From NCBI GenBank assembly GCA_902167985.1, contig CABHNZ010000003.1:186001-250000 (forward strand): DNA of 64,000 nt, read 5' to 3'. Below the pieces are notes generated by a model. That model was not told where the DNA came from and did no database searches. It saw only the letters and a program-made list of their open reading frames with translations. Positions 12,309 to 22,264 of the stretch are shown here, in pieces. Source of the stretch: Shinella sp. UYSO24 (GTDB taxonomy: Bacteria; Pseudomonadota; Alphaproteobacteria; Rhizobiales; Rhizobiaceae). Within the stretch, counting starts at the first letter, position 1; each line of letters begins with the position of its first letter. The position numbers and the translations under genes were made by a program.

Positions 12309-14073
12309 CTACATCCCGTCCTGCGCGAGGCGCGAAAATTCGCCTTCTGCCTGAAGCAGCCTGTGCGGATGGCCGGTCTCGACCACATGCCCGTCCTTGA
12401 TGACGACAACCTCATCGGCCTGTGCCGCCAGCGAAATGTCATGGGTGAGAATCAGCCGGGCGGCGTCCGGCAGAAAAGCAAGCACCGCGTCGATCGCCTG
12501 TCTTGCGCTGTCGTCGTCGAGAGCCGCTGTCGGCTCGTCCAGCACGATGGCGGATGGGCGACCGAGAATGGCCCGCGCGAGTGCCACGCGGCGGATCTGC
12601 CCGCCGGACAACCCGCGCCCGCCATCACCGACGGCATGGCCGTAACCTGCCGGCATGGCCTCGATAAAGCCGGCGGCATTGGCATGGAGAGCGGCTTCGC
12701 GCATCACCTCATCCGACGCATCCGGATGCGCAAGACGGATATTATCGGCGATCGTGCCGGCGAAATCGTCGCCGCTGCGGCAGCCAGCCGGTGCGGCGCT
12801 GCCAATCGGCCCTGTCGAGTTCGGCCAGATCGACACCATCGATCAGGATGCGGCCGGTCAGCGGCTGCAAGAGCCCGAGCAGAAGCCGTGCGATCGTCGT
12901 CTTGCCGGCGCCGCTGGCGCCGACCAGCGCCAATGTCCTGCCCCGCTGCAGGCTGAACGAGATATCCGTGATGCTGGCGCCACCTTCAAAGGTGAAACCG
13001 ACATTTTCGAAGCGGATTTCCTGCAGATCGGCGGAGGCAAGCGGATGGTTTGGCCGTTCGGGAGGAAGCGGTGCGTCCAGAATGGCCAGCAATTGCTCGG
13101 TCGCACCGATCGCTTCCATCCGGGCATGATAATGCTGGCCCATATCGCGCAGCGGCCGGAAGAATTCAGGCGCCAGTAGGAGCGCGAAAAGCCCGGGCAG
13201 AAAGGCCATGTCGCCATAGAAAAGGCGAAAGCCGACATAGACCGCGACCATGGCTGTCGCGATCGTGGCAAAGAATTCAAGAACGAGCGACGACAGGAAG
13301 GCAACGCGCAGGACCTGCATGGTCGCATGGCGATAGCTTTCCGAAATGCTGGCAACGATGGCAGCCTGTCGCTTGACGGCGCCCGCCTGCCTGAGCGTCG
13401 TCAGGCCCACCACGACATCGAAGAAATGCGCGCCCATCAGCGTCAGTCGTTGCCACTGGCGGCGGTTGAGCGCCTCGGCACCCTTGCCGACGACGATCAT
13501 GAAGACCGGCACCGTGGGCGCCGTAACGAGAAGAATGGTGCCGGAGACCCAATCGAACGGGTAGATGACGACGAGAATGGCAAGCGGCACGAGGGCCGCG
13601 ATAATCCGCTGCGGCAGATAGGCGGAGAAATACGCCTCGATCGCTTCCACGCTTTCGCCGAGTGTCGAGGCGATGGCACCGCTTCGCTGGCTCGTGGCCC
13701 AGGCCGGACCAAGGGCCGCGATGCGGGTGAGAAGCAGCGAGCGCAGATCCTGACGAATGCGGGCGGCGGCCTCGAAGCCAAGGCCCTGGCGAAGCGTATC
13801 GCAGGCGGCGCGCAGGACAATCGCAAGCCCGAGCAGCCAGAGATAGGGAGCAAGTTGCGACAGCGCCTCTCCCCGAAGGGCGGCGCCATCGATGAGGCGA
13901 GCGAGAAGCCAGCATTGCCAGATGGTGGCTGCTGCTCCGAGACCCGCCATCACGAGCGTGAGGTTAAACGCGCCGCGCACACCGCGCGCCAGTGACGCCA
14001 GCCATCGGCTGGCGACTTTCAGCTCCGCAGCGCTTGCGGGGCCGGTTCTGGCACGGGTGTTCTTTTCAGTCAC
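12309..14073 (-). CDS. cydD: Cytochrome bd assembly exporter subunit CydD (frameshifted)
   Basis: The other half of the CydDC thiol exporter in the inner membrane. GTG start at 14073, 6 bp after the cydB stop. The membrane domain (about residues 35-330, containing YFSAYLPQRIIAALVPLAI) is followed by the ATP-binding domain with Walker A GASGAGKTT, signature LSGGQIRR and Walker B AIVLDEPTAALD. The frame breaks near 12775, between the Q-loop and the signature (net two bases lost or one gained). After the break the protein reads correctly to GEFSRLAQDGM. The restored length of about 588 residues equals the usual family size. Confidence 0.9.
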
Positions 14074-14079
14074 GGTCGG

Positions 14080-15129
14080 TCAGTGCCCGGCATAGGCGAC
14101 GAGCTTGGAAACACGACCGCGGAAGACCCAGATCTGGTACCAGTTGTACATGATCATCACCGGCAGGAAGCCGCCCATCGTCATCGTGAAGGTGATCATC
14201 GAGACCTGCGGGCTGGCGCCGGCCCAGATCGTCCAGGTGTTCGGAACGAGCCAGGGGAACATGGTGAAGAGCATGCCTACTCCAAGGATCAATGCTGCTG
14301 CATTGAACCAGAGGATAGCGGCAAGATCCTTGTCCTTCAACGTATCGCGACGCACCTGATCGATGCAGATCAAGGCAACGATGCCGAACAGGCCCCAGAT
14401 CCAGAAATTATGGCCGAACCACTTGGCGCGGGCCCAGTCGAATATCGCAGCGCTCCACACGACCGTGACGAGAACCGAGGCGATGGCCAGCCAGAAGACG
14501 ACGGCGGTCCAACGCGCCGCATCCTGACGGATCGGCTCGGCCTTTTCGAAACGGGCACGCACGAAGAGCACGCCGGAGAGCGTCATCGCGATGCAGGCGG
14601 CAACGCCGGTCCAGACAGAGAAGGCCGACATGAAGTTGAAGGCACCGCCGACATAGTGGGGAACGCCCTGCGCCGGCTTGTCGAGTTCGAAGCCCTGAAG
14701 GGCCGCACCAACGCTCATGCCACCGAAGAAGGTGACGACGAGGCTTGCCACGCCGAAGACCCATTCGGAGAAGCGCTGCCACTTGGGCGACGCCAGATGG
14801 TGGAATTCGAGCGCCACGGCACGCGACATGATCCCCCAGAGGACCAGCGCCAGCGGGATCATCAGATAGCTGAAGGCAGAGCCGTAAACGAAGGGGAACG
14901 TGCCGAACAGGATGCCGCCGGCGACGATGAGCCAGGTTTCATTGGCGTCCCAGGTGCCGGCCATGGCACCCATGATGGCGCTCTTTTCGTCATGATCCTT
15001 GACGAAGAGGGAGAAGATGCCGGCTCCGAGATCGGCGCCATCAAGCGCGATATAGAGGAGAACGCTGACACCGAGGGCAAGCCACCATGCGATGGCCAGG
15101 AATTGCTGTGTATGGCTGAGTACGTCCAT
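14080..15129 (-). CDS. cydB: Cytochrome bd-type quinol oxidase subunit II
   Basis: Membrane subunit of the bd terminal oxidase, which reduces oxygen with quinol under low oxygen or respiratory stress. The intact frame gives 349 residues with many helices and the family N-terminus (WWLALGVSVLLYIALDGADLGAG). Further conserved segments are GTWDANETWLIVAGG and FGGMSVGAALQG. ATG at 15129 was chosen because it sits 16 bp after the cydA stop, has GAGG upstream, and begins at the normal family N-terminus; a longer upstream extension in the same frame overlaps cydA and has no family character. Confidence 0.95.
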   Translation of the reverse strand: MDVLSHTQQFLAIAWWLALGVSVLLYIALDGADLGAGIFSLFVKDHDEKSAIMGAMAGTWDANETWLIVAGGILFGTFPFVYGSAFSYLMIPLALVLWGIMSRAVALEFHHLASPKWQRFSEWVFGVASLVVTFFGGMSVGAALQGFELDKPAQGVPHYVGGAFNFMSAFSVWTGVAACIAMTLSGVLFVRARFEKAEPIRQDAARWTAVVFWLAIASVLVTVVWSAAIFDWARAKWFGHNFWIWGLFGIVALICIDQVRRDTLKDKDLAAILWFNAAALILGVGMLFTMFPWLVPNTWTIWAGASPQVSMITFTMTMGGFLPVMIMYNWYQIWVFRGRVSKLVAYAGH

Positions 15130-15145
15130 TGTCTTGTCCCTCGGC

Positions 15146-16588
15146 TCACACGGGCCGCAGATATTCAGGTTGTTCGGCATGGCCGCCTGCAGGCACATGC
15201 AATTCGCCGAGATGCTCATGTCCGTCACCGGCGATCGGGCTCGTAAGATCCGGTCCGATGCGAACGACCTTGAGGAGGAACCAGAAGGTGCCGGCAATGA
15301 CGCAGGCTTCAAAGATCGCAAAGCCGACGAGCCAGAAGACGGCAAGGCCGAGCGACATGGCGCTCATGCCGTCTTCCGTCCGCATGAGGCCGTAAACGAT
15401 CCATGGCTGGCGGCCGATTTCACGCGTCCACCAACCGGCGACCACGGCGAGATAGGGAAGTGCGACGACTGCAACGCAGGCGGCGAGGAAAATCTTGTGC
15501 GTCGGCGCAAGATCAACGGTCATCTTGCCGCGCATGCGCAGCCAGACACCCCAGAGCGCCAGAAGAAGGATGGCGCCGCCGGCAGCCGCCATGACACGGA
15601 AGGAATAGAAAGGCAGCACGACGGGCGGCTGCTGATCGACCGGGAAGCTGTTGAGGCCGGTCACTGCACCGCTCCACGTCTTCGTCTCGATGACGCTCAG
15701 GAGGTGCGGGACGGAAATCGACCAGGCAAGGCCATCACCCTTGGCATTCGGCCAGCCGATGATCTGCCAGTCGGTATCGACGCTGCCGTCGGGATGATTG
15801 GTGTTGTAGTGGCCTTCCATCGCGGCAAGAGCAGCCGGCTTGCTTTCAAGCGTCTGCTCGCCAAGCACGTCGCCCATCCATACCTGGGCAGCAGCAACGA
15901 CGACGAGAACGCCGAGCGCGTATTTGAGCGGCGTCAGGAACAGTTCCACATGCCGGCGACGCAGGACGAACCAGGCGCAGACGGCAACGACGAAGCAGAG
16001 CGACAGCTCGAAGCTTGCCAGCATCATGTGCGGGAACGCAGCGATCGCGTTCGGGTTGAACAGCGCGGCCAGCCAGTCGGTGACGTAGAAGATGCCGTTG
16101 CGATATTCGACGCCGGTCGGGGTCTGCATCCACGAGTTTGCGACAAGGATCCACATGGCCGAGAGCGTCGAGGACACGGCGACGTTGAAGGTGGCGAAAA
16201 GATGCATGCCGCGGCTGATCTTGCCCCAGCCGAAGATCATCAGGCCGATAAAGCCTGCTTCATACATGAAGGCGGTGATCGTCTCATAGCCGAGAACCTG
16301 GCCGAAGAACGGGCCGGCGGCCTGCGAGAAGCGGCCATAGAGAATGCCGAAAGCCATTTCCATCGTCACGCCGGTTGCAACGCCCGCACCGAAGTTGACG
16401 ATGAACAGCTTTTCGAAAAAGCGACAGAGACGGTACCAGCTCTCCTTGCCCGTCTTCAGCCACAGGGCTTCCGAGACCAGCAGCAGTGCCGCAAGACCGA
16501 TCGTGAGCGGTGGAAACAAGATATGCAGTGATGAGATCAACGCGAAATCAATACGCGTGATCAGGCTAGTGAGGGCTTCGCCGTCCAT
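15146..16588 (-). CDS. cydA: Cytochrome bd-type quinol oxidase subunit I (CIO-like)
   Basis: Haem-carrying catalytic subunit of the bd oxidase. The 480-residue intact frame shows the first helix with the haem-ligand histidine (SSLHILFPPLTIG), the conserved GRQPW motif (EIGRQPWIVYGL) and nine or so hydrophobic segments. The length and short periplasmic Q-loop resemble the cyanide-insensitive oxidase (CIO) subgroup more than E. coli CydA (522 residues); subgroup assignment is inference. ATG at 16588. First gene of the cydABDC operon, so its promoter must lie in the 433-bp gap toward the chemoreceptor gene. Confidence 0.93.
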   Translation of the reverse strand: MDGEALTSLITRIDFALISSLHILFPPLTIGLAALLLVSEALWLKTGKESWYRLCRFFEKLFIVNFGAGVATGVTMEMAFGILYGRFSQAAGPFFGQVLGYETITAFMYEAGFIGLMIFGWGKISRGMHLFATFNVAVSSTLSAMWILVANSWMQTPTGVEYRNGIFYVTDWLAALFNPNAIAAFPHMMLASFELSLCFVVAVCAWFVLRRRHVELFLTPLKYALGVLVVVAAAQVWMGDVLGEQTLESKPAALAAMEGHYNTNHPDGSVDTDWQIIGWPNAKGDGLAWSISVPHLLSVIETKTWSGAVTGLNSFPVDQQPPVVLPFYSFRVMAAAGGAILLLALWGVWLRMRGKMTVDLAPTHKIFLAACVAVVALPYLAVVAGWWTREIGRQPWIVYGLMRTEDGMSAMSLGLAVFWLVGFAIFEACVIAGTFWFLLKVVRIGPDLTSPIAGDGHEHLGELHVPAGGHAEQPEYLRPV

Positions 16589-16748
16589 GGGATTTCCAGT
16601 TCTGTGGTGTCGCGCCGTTCTGACAGCGGCGTCGATCCTTTGACGCCCGCAGCCTCATTTCGGCCGCGATGCTGCAGCGTCATCGCCGGGTGCAGCACTT
16701 ACCTCAACTGGTCAAACTGTCTCACTATCGCGCAGCTCTTTGAAAAAC

Positions 16749-16762
16749 TTGCGTTTTGGCAA
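16749..16762. promoter_or_regulatory. Weak FNR/Anr-like dyad upstream of cydA
   Basis: TTG-N8-CAA symmetry about 160 bp upstream of cydA. It keeps the outer TTG/CAA of the FNR box but lacks the inner AT/AT, so it is only a tentative candidate for oxygen control of the oxidase operon. Confidence 0.25.
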
Positions 16763-16971
16763 AATGTCGCGGCCACCGAAAATATGTGGCCAAAAGGGAA
16801 AGAGGCGGTCGCCTTGTCCGATGAAGCAGGAAAGCAATCAAAGGTTGATCGCTTCCATTTATTTCAGCATTTCTTCTCAAATTTCGCTCAGGAATTTCGA
16901 TATCACCCTGAAAACAAGAAGTCTGATGCGATCTCGTAAAAGTTGCATTTATTTCAACGAAAGGTATTGAA

Positions 16972-16994
16972 CGGGAGGCTCGCGGAGCCTCCCG
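16972..16994 (-). terminator. Hairpin downstream of chemoreceptor gene
   Basis: A 10-bp G/C-rich perfect stem with a 3-nt loop, 28 bp beyond the restored chemoreceptor stop. The following U-run is poor, so it is a hairpin with probable, not certain, terminator function. Confidence 0.5.
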
Positions 16995-17021
16995 AAATTG
17001 TCATCTCACCGGGTGACGGGC

Positions 17022-18964
17022 TCAGAACTCCGACCACTCCTGCTTCACCGCAGCCGAAGAGCGATTGCCGGAAAAGGCGGAAGCGATCTTGGCACCCATG
17101 GCGCGCGCCGGAGATGCAACGGGTCGCGATGAGGCCTGCGCCGGACGGACGGCAGATCCCGACGAGAGCGGGCGAAGGACTGGCCTTCGCCAAGCGTGAA
17201 CTGCGCCAGCAGTTCGTTCAGGGCGGCCGCCTGCGAAGCAAGGCTATGGCTTGCAGCCGTTGCCTGCTCCACCATCGCAGCATTCTGCTGGGTGCCCTGA
17301 TCCATCTGGTTCACGGACGTGTTGATCTCCGACAGGCCGGTCGACTGTTCACGCGCCGAGACGACGATCGAGGCGACATTGGTGTTGATCTGCTGGACGT
17401 CGGCGACGATCGCTTCCAGCGCCTTGCCCGTCTGGCCGACCAGTTCGACACCGTCACGCACCTTGTCACCCGACGCGTTGATGAGCGCCTTGATCTCGCG
17501 GGCGGCAGTGGCCGAGCGCTGGGCCAGTTCACGGACTTCCTGCGCAACGACGGCAAAGCCCTTGCCGGCCTCACCGGCACGCGCGGCCTCGACACCGGCA
17601 TTCAGCGCCAGAAGGTTCGTCTGGAAGGCGATGTCGTCGATCACACCGATGATCTTGCCGATTTCGTCGGAAGACTTTTCGATCTCCTCCATCGCGGTAA
17701 CGGCCTGACGAACGACCGTGCCGGAGCGCTCGGCACCACCGCGGGTATGCTCCACCAGCTTGCCGGCATCAGCCGCGCGAACGGCGGAATCCTTGACCGC
17801 AGTCGTTACTTCTTCAAGCGCTGCAGCCGTTTCCTCGACCGAGGCCGCCTGCTGTTCGGTGCGCTTGGACAGATCATCGGCGGCCGAACGGATCTCGTTG
17901 GCACCGGCATCGATCATCCGGGCGTTCTCACCGACGGAACGCAGCACCGTCTGCAGCTTTTCCACGGAAGAGTTGAAGTTGACGCGCAGCTGGTCGAGCG
18001 TGCCGGTGAAGGGCTGCGATAGACGGAAGGTCATGTCGCCGTCCGACAGGTTCTTCAGGCCGCTGGCGAGGCCATCGACGGCAAACGCGATATCGGCGGC
18101 CTCGCGGGCCTTCTGTTCTTCGCGTGCAATGCGCTCCTGCTCGCTCTGCGACCGGTTGGCGCGGGTTTCCTCTTCGAGACGCTCACGCTCGACGGCATTG
18201 TCACGGAAAATAGCAACGGCTGCCGCCATCTCGCCGATCTCGTCCTGGCGGCCGGCATGCGGGATGATGACCTTGCTGTTACCTGCAGCCAGCGTGTTCA
18301 TCGAGCCGGTGATGTCGCTGATCGGCCGGGCAACGCGCATGAAGCAGAAGATCGCAGCGCCAACCGCAGCAAGGGCCGACAGGAGCAACATGGCAATGGT
18401 GGCAAATCGCGCGGAATCGGCAACGTCACCTGCGCTCGTAATCGACGCCTCGGCGAGCTTGAGGTTGTTCTGGGAGATCCCTGTCACGATCGTATTGGCC
18501 GTCTTGCTGATCGGGTCCATGTTCTCGACCATGAACGGCTTCAGCGTCAGGCGTTCACCTGCCAGAGCCCGGCTGACGATCTGGTCGCCAAAGCTGTCAT
18601 AGCGACGGAAATCCTCCAGCATGGTGTTGAATTTCTCGCGGCTCGCCGGCAGCGTGATACGCGCCGAGAAGCCCTGCATCGCCTCGTCGCGGGTCTTCTT
18701 GGCATCAATGATCTGCTGCTGGACATTGGCGATTTCGGCATTGTCGGTTGCCGTCATGATCGTCACGTAATGGCGGCGCAGATCACCGAAGCTGTTATCG
18801 ATGGCCGCAATCTGGGCATTGCCGGTGATGTGGCGGCCCATTTCGCTCGTCTTCTGTTCCATATCGGAGAGCGACTTCAGCGCCATACCGCCCTGGACAA
18901 TGCTAAGTGCCACGACGCAGCCGAAAAGCGCCGGGACGAGAACCTTGATCTTGAGAGATTTCAT
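17022..18964 (-). CDS. Methyl-accepting chemotaxis protein with C-terminal EWSEF pentapeptide
   Basis: Transmembrane chemoreceptor. The N-terminal helix ([19 protein letters not shown]) leads to a periplasmic four-helix-type sensor (about 35-190), a second helix ([22 protein letters not shown]), HAMP, and the signalling domain with the conserved hairpin tip ([26 protein letters not shown]). As written the frame runs to 17045 with a junk tail. One missing base near 17148 restores a tail ending KQEWSEF and a TGA at 17022. EWSEF fits the xWxxF pentapeptide that tethers CheR/CheB in other receptors, which supports the repair. It is monocistronic and far from the che operon, so it may feed either that pathway or another. 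Confidence 0.9.
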
Positions 18965-19215
18965 TTTGGACTATCCAGTTAGGTACTTTGATTCGGCCTC
19001 CCTTCCAATGAGCCCAAGAAAGCAACCAGCGTTTGAAATGTAGTTAACAAAACCAACGGATGCCATTTTGTCGCACAATGGGAGCGACAGATTAATCTTT
19101 GATAAGACTTATAAATTTGACTGGCTATCAGGATAGGTGCGCATCGTCGCTTACGAAGTAGATCTTAAAACGCCAATATAGAGTTGTACCACGCGGCACT
19201 GGCCGGAGAGCGTGA
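18965..19215. other. Intergenic, promoter side of chemoreceptor gene
   Basis: About 250 bp, A/T-rich, with no gene seen. It carries the upstream region of the leftward chemoreceptor gene and ends at the terminator of the leftward dipeptidase gene. Confidence 0.5.
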
Positions 19216-19259
19216 AAAAGCCTGTGGCGCGGCCTTCACCGCCGCACCACAGGCCTTTG
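19216..19259. terminator. Bidirectional intrinsic terminator
   Basis: A strong stem (AAAAGCCTGTGG against CCACAGGCCTTT) with A-run on one side and T-run on the other, 38 bp beyond the dipeptidase stop. On the minus strand it ends the dipeptidase transcript. Confidence 0.8.
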
Positions 19260-19296
19260 TCGTCATCAGGAATGTCCTTGGGAAATGCCGGTCGGC

Positions 19297-20333
19297 TCAG
19301 GCCGTCCAGGTCCGGTCGAGAACGTCGATCCAGTTGAGACGCGTGATCTTCGCCAGTTCCTCATCGTTGAAACCATGCGCCTTCAGGGCATCGACCAGCT
19401 TCGGCAGGCCGCTCGCGTCCTTCAGTTCGGCCGGAATGGTCGTACCGTCGAAATCCGAACCGAGCGCCACGCGATCAATGCCGATCCGCTCGGCGATATA
19501 GGCAACGTGGCGCACGAGCTTGTCGAGACCGGTCGAGGCATCCTTGACGCCGTCGTCGCGCAGGAAGAGCACGCCGAAATTGATGCCCACGAGCCCGCCC
19601 GTATCGCGAATGGCGTCCAGCTGGCGGTCGGTGAGGTTGCGCGAATGCGGGCAGAGCGCATGCACGTTCGAATGCGAGGCGACGAGCGGCGCCTTCGACA
19701 GTTCGGCAATCTCCCAGAAGCCCTTTTCATTCATGTGCGACAGGTCGATCATGATCTTCAGTTCGTTGCAGGCGCGGATCAGATCGCGGCCGGCTTCCGT
19801 GAGGCCCGGGCCGATATCGGGCGTCGAGGGGAAGCGGAACGGCACACCATAGGCAAACACGTTCGGACGGCTCCAGACCGGGCCGAGCGTGCGAAGACCG
19901 GCCTGATGCAGCACGTACAGCGCATCGAGATTGCCGGCGACGGCCTCGGCGCCCTCGATATGAAAGACGGCCGCGAAACTGCCGGTCTCGATCGAACGGC
20001 GGATATCGGCAGCATCGCGGCAGACGGTAACGCCGCCTTCGGAACGCTTTTCGATGTCGAAGAGCAGCCGCGCATGGCGAGCGTCTCATTCAGCGCATCC
20101 GGCTGCGACGGCGTCGGATAATCGCCGTTGGCATCCTTTTCCATGCTCGGCGACGGGACATAGATGGCGCAGAGACCGCCGGCCAGACCGCCCTTGCGGG
20201 CACGGGGCAGATCGATGTGCCCGACCTCCTCGCCGTTCAGGAACGCGGCGACCGGATCCTTCTGTCCACCGCGGCGCAGCCGCAGGAGCACGTCATTGTG
20301 ACCGTCGAAAACAGGAAAGGAAGAGTTCAGCAT
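19297..20333 (-). CDS. Membrane (renal) dipeptidase family M19, frameshifted
   Basis: Zinc dipeptidase that cleaves dipeptides, characteristically including those with a C-terminal D-residue. The N-terminus has the first metal motif FDGHNDVLLRL. Later segments are AAVFHIEGAEA, LSHMNEKGFWEI, APLVASHSNVHALCPHSRNLTD and VALGSDFDGT, all typical of M19. The frame breaks once near 20077 (one base lost, just after LNETLAMR). The restored length is about 345 residues, normal for the bacterial family. It is divergent from the peptide ABC transporter genes at 20.5 kb, across a 233-bp shared promoter region, suggesting a joint role in peptide use. Confidence 0.9.
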
Positions 20334-20566
20334 GTCGATGAAAGTCCTGAAAAGATGCCTGAAAGCTGGTGATTTTTTAAGGTAAGGAGATTGCGGGCCA
20401 CAAATGCAATCCGCGCATAACCTTTGCGAAAAACGGAATTGGTCGCCCGAAAAGGCGCCTGATAAGAGGCCTGCATCTTATTGCGGCAAAACCGTGCCGT
20501 GGAGAATGTCGATGCCCGACGACTTATAAGTGGGGACATCGCGGTCAATCGAAAAGGGGAATGCAC

Positions 20567-22264
20567 ATGGTATCCAGACGCAACTTTCTGATCGGCGGCG
20601 CAGCGCTGCCCTTCCTGTCCTATCTCGACCTTGCCACCACCGCCTTTGCCGCGACGCCGAAGGATATCCTCGTCGTTGCCCAGCAGATCGACAACATGAC
20701 GAGCCTCGACCCGCATGAAGGCTCGAGCGTCGGCGGCGAAGTCATGAGCAACATGTACCAGAAGCTGGTCAAGGCCAACAGCGACAACCCGGACACCGTT
20801 CTGCCGGTCGTCGCCGCTTCGTGGGAAGCCGATGCCGACTCGAAGGTCTTCACCTTCAAGCTCGCAGACCAGACCTTCTCGTCGGGTGCCAAGGTAACGG
20901 CTGAGGACGTCGCGTTCTCGCTGCAGCGCGCCATCAAGATGAACAAGAGCCCGGCCTTCATCATCACGCAGTTCGGCTTCAAGCCTGACAACGTCGAGAG
21001 CCTCATCGTCGCCAAGGATGAGAAGACCGTTACGATCACGACCGAAAAGCCGACCTCGATCTCCTTCCTGCTGTTCTGCCTCTCGGCAAACATCGGCGCC
21101 ATCGTCGAGAAGAAGGTCGTCATGGCCAACGAAGTCAACGGCGACCTCGGCAATGCCTGGCTGCAGAAGAACAGCGCCGGCTCCGGCCCGTTCATGCTGC
21201 AGGCCTGGAAGGCTTCGGAAAGCATTTCCCTGACGCTGAACCCGAACGGTCCCTACAAGGGCAACCTGAAGCGCGTCATCCTGCGCCACGTCGTTGACCC
21301 GGCTTCGCAGCTTCTCATGCTCCAGAAGGGCGACGTCGATATCGCGCGCAACCTGACCACCGAGCAGCTGAAGGTCGCCCAGAGCGACAAGGACATCACG
21401 CTTGTTCGCAAGCAGATCGCTTCGCTCGTCCTGATCTCGCTCAACCAGGCGAACCCGAACCTTGCCAAGCCGCAGGTCTGGAAGGCCGTCAAGTGGGCAC
21501 TCGACTACGAAGGCATGCAGAAGAACATCCTGCCGCTCAGCCACACCATCCATCAGAGCATGGAACCGGCAGGCTTCCCCGGCACTGTCAGCGATCTGCC
21601 CTACAAGCGCGACGTCGCCAAGGCAAAGGCGCTGATGGAAGAAGCCGGCCTGAAGGACGGTTTCGAAATCACCATGGACCATTACTCGGCCCAGCCCTAC
21701 CCGGACCTCGCGCAGGCGATCCAGGCAAACCTCGGCGAAATCGGCATCAAGGTGAAGCTGCAGTCGGCTGAAAACCGTCAGGTTCTCACCAAGATGCGTG
21801 CCCGTCAGCACGAAATGGCCCTCTCGGCCTGGGGTACGGACTATTTCGACCCGAACTCGAACGCCGAAGTGTTCTGCATCAACAAGGACAATTCCGCCGA
21901 TGCCAAGGCAAAGCCCTTTGCATGGCGCTCGAGCTACAAGGACGACGCGATGTCCGCCAAGGCGGAAGCAGCGCGTGACGAGAAGGATCCGGCAAAGCGT
22001 CTGGCTCTCTATGAGCAGCTGCAGCGCGACTTCATGGAAAACAGCCCGTTCGCGGTGATGTTCCAGACGACAGCAACCGCGGCCTGCCGCACGAATGTCG
22101 AAGGCTTCAAGCTCGGCGTTCTGTCGGAAGGCAATTCCTACCTGGAGACCAAAAGGCTTGAACCGTCGTATCAAATCCCTGTCCGCAATGCTGAGCAGCG
22201 TCATCCTGACGCTGTTCGGCCTCACGGTCCTTACCTTCCTCATCGGGCGCGTGATGCCGGTTGA
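20567..22264 (+). CDS. Peptide ABC transporter substrate-binding protein (family 5, Tat signal)
   Basis: Periplasmic receptor of a dipeptide/oligopeptide (Dpp/Opp/Ddp-type) importer. The N-terminus SRRNFLIGGAALPFLSYL has a twin-arginine motif, so export by Tat rather than Sec is likely. The body has the family SBP_bac_5 layout (SLDPHEGSSVGGEVMSNMYQKLV, AAGSGPFMLQ-type segment at NSAGSGPFMLQAW). ATG at 20567 is preferred over 20561 because AAAGGGGA lies about 6 bp upstream of it. As written the frame runs to 22264, but adding one A in the AAAA at 22151 ends the protein at KKA-TGA, 22161, which overlaps the permease start. The extra tail is therefore probably an artefact. Confidence 0.9.
   Translation: MVSRRNFLIGGAALPFLSYLDLATTAFAATPKDILVVAQQIDNMTSLDPHEGSSVGGEVMSNMYQKLVKANSDNPDTVLPVVAASWEADADSKVFTFKLADQTFSSGAKVTAEDVAFSLQRAIKMNKSPAFIITQFGFKPDNVESLIVAKDEKTVTITTEKPTSISFLLFCLSANIGAIVEKKVVMANEVNGDLGNAWLQKNSAGSGPFMLQAWKASESISLTLNPNGPYKGNLKRVILRHVVDPASQLLMLQKGDVDIARNLTTEQLKVAQSDKDITLVRKQIASLVLISLNQANPNLAKPQVWKAVKWALDYEGMQKNILPLSHTIHQSMEPAGFPGTVSDLPYKRDVAKAKALMEEAGLKDGFEITMDHYSAQPYPDLAQAIQANLGEIGIKVKLQSAENRQVLTKMRARQHEMALSAWGTDYFDPNSNAEVFCINKDNSADAKAKPFAWRSSYKDDAMSAKAEAARDEKDPAKRLALYEQLQRDFMENSPFAVMFQTTATAACRTNVEGFKLGVLSEGNSYLETKRLEPSYQIPVRNAEQRHPDAVRPHGPYLPHRARDAG

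Larger units (their letters stand above)
16589..17021. other. Intergenic gap between cydA and chemoreceptor gene
   Basis: 433 bp without a convincing gene. It should hold the promoter of the leftward cydABDC operon. The chemoreceptor gene to the right is transcribed toward it, and a hairpin near 16972 probably ends that transcript. The part from about 16740 to 16960 is clearly more A/T-rich than its surroundings. Confidence 0.6.

Noticed and set aside
14080..15345. CydB with an extra 72 N-terminal residues
   Set aside because: The extension overlaps cydA, has no family character, and the ATG at 15129 has a ribosome-binding site and normal N-terminus.
16749..16762. Firm FNR box upstream of cydA
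   Set aside because: Only the outer TTG/CAA match; kept as a low-confidence feature and not as a finding.
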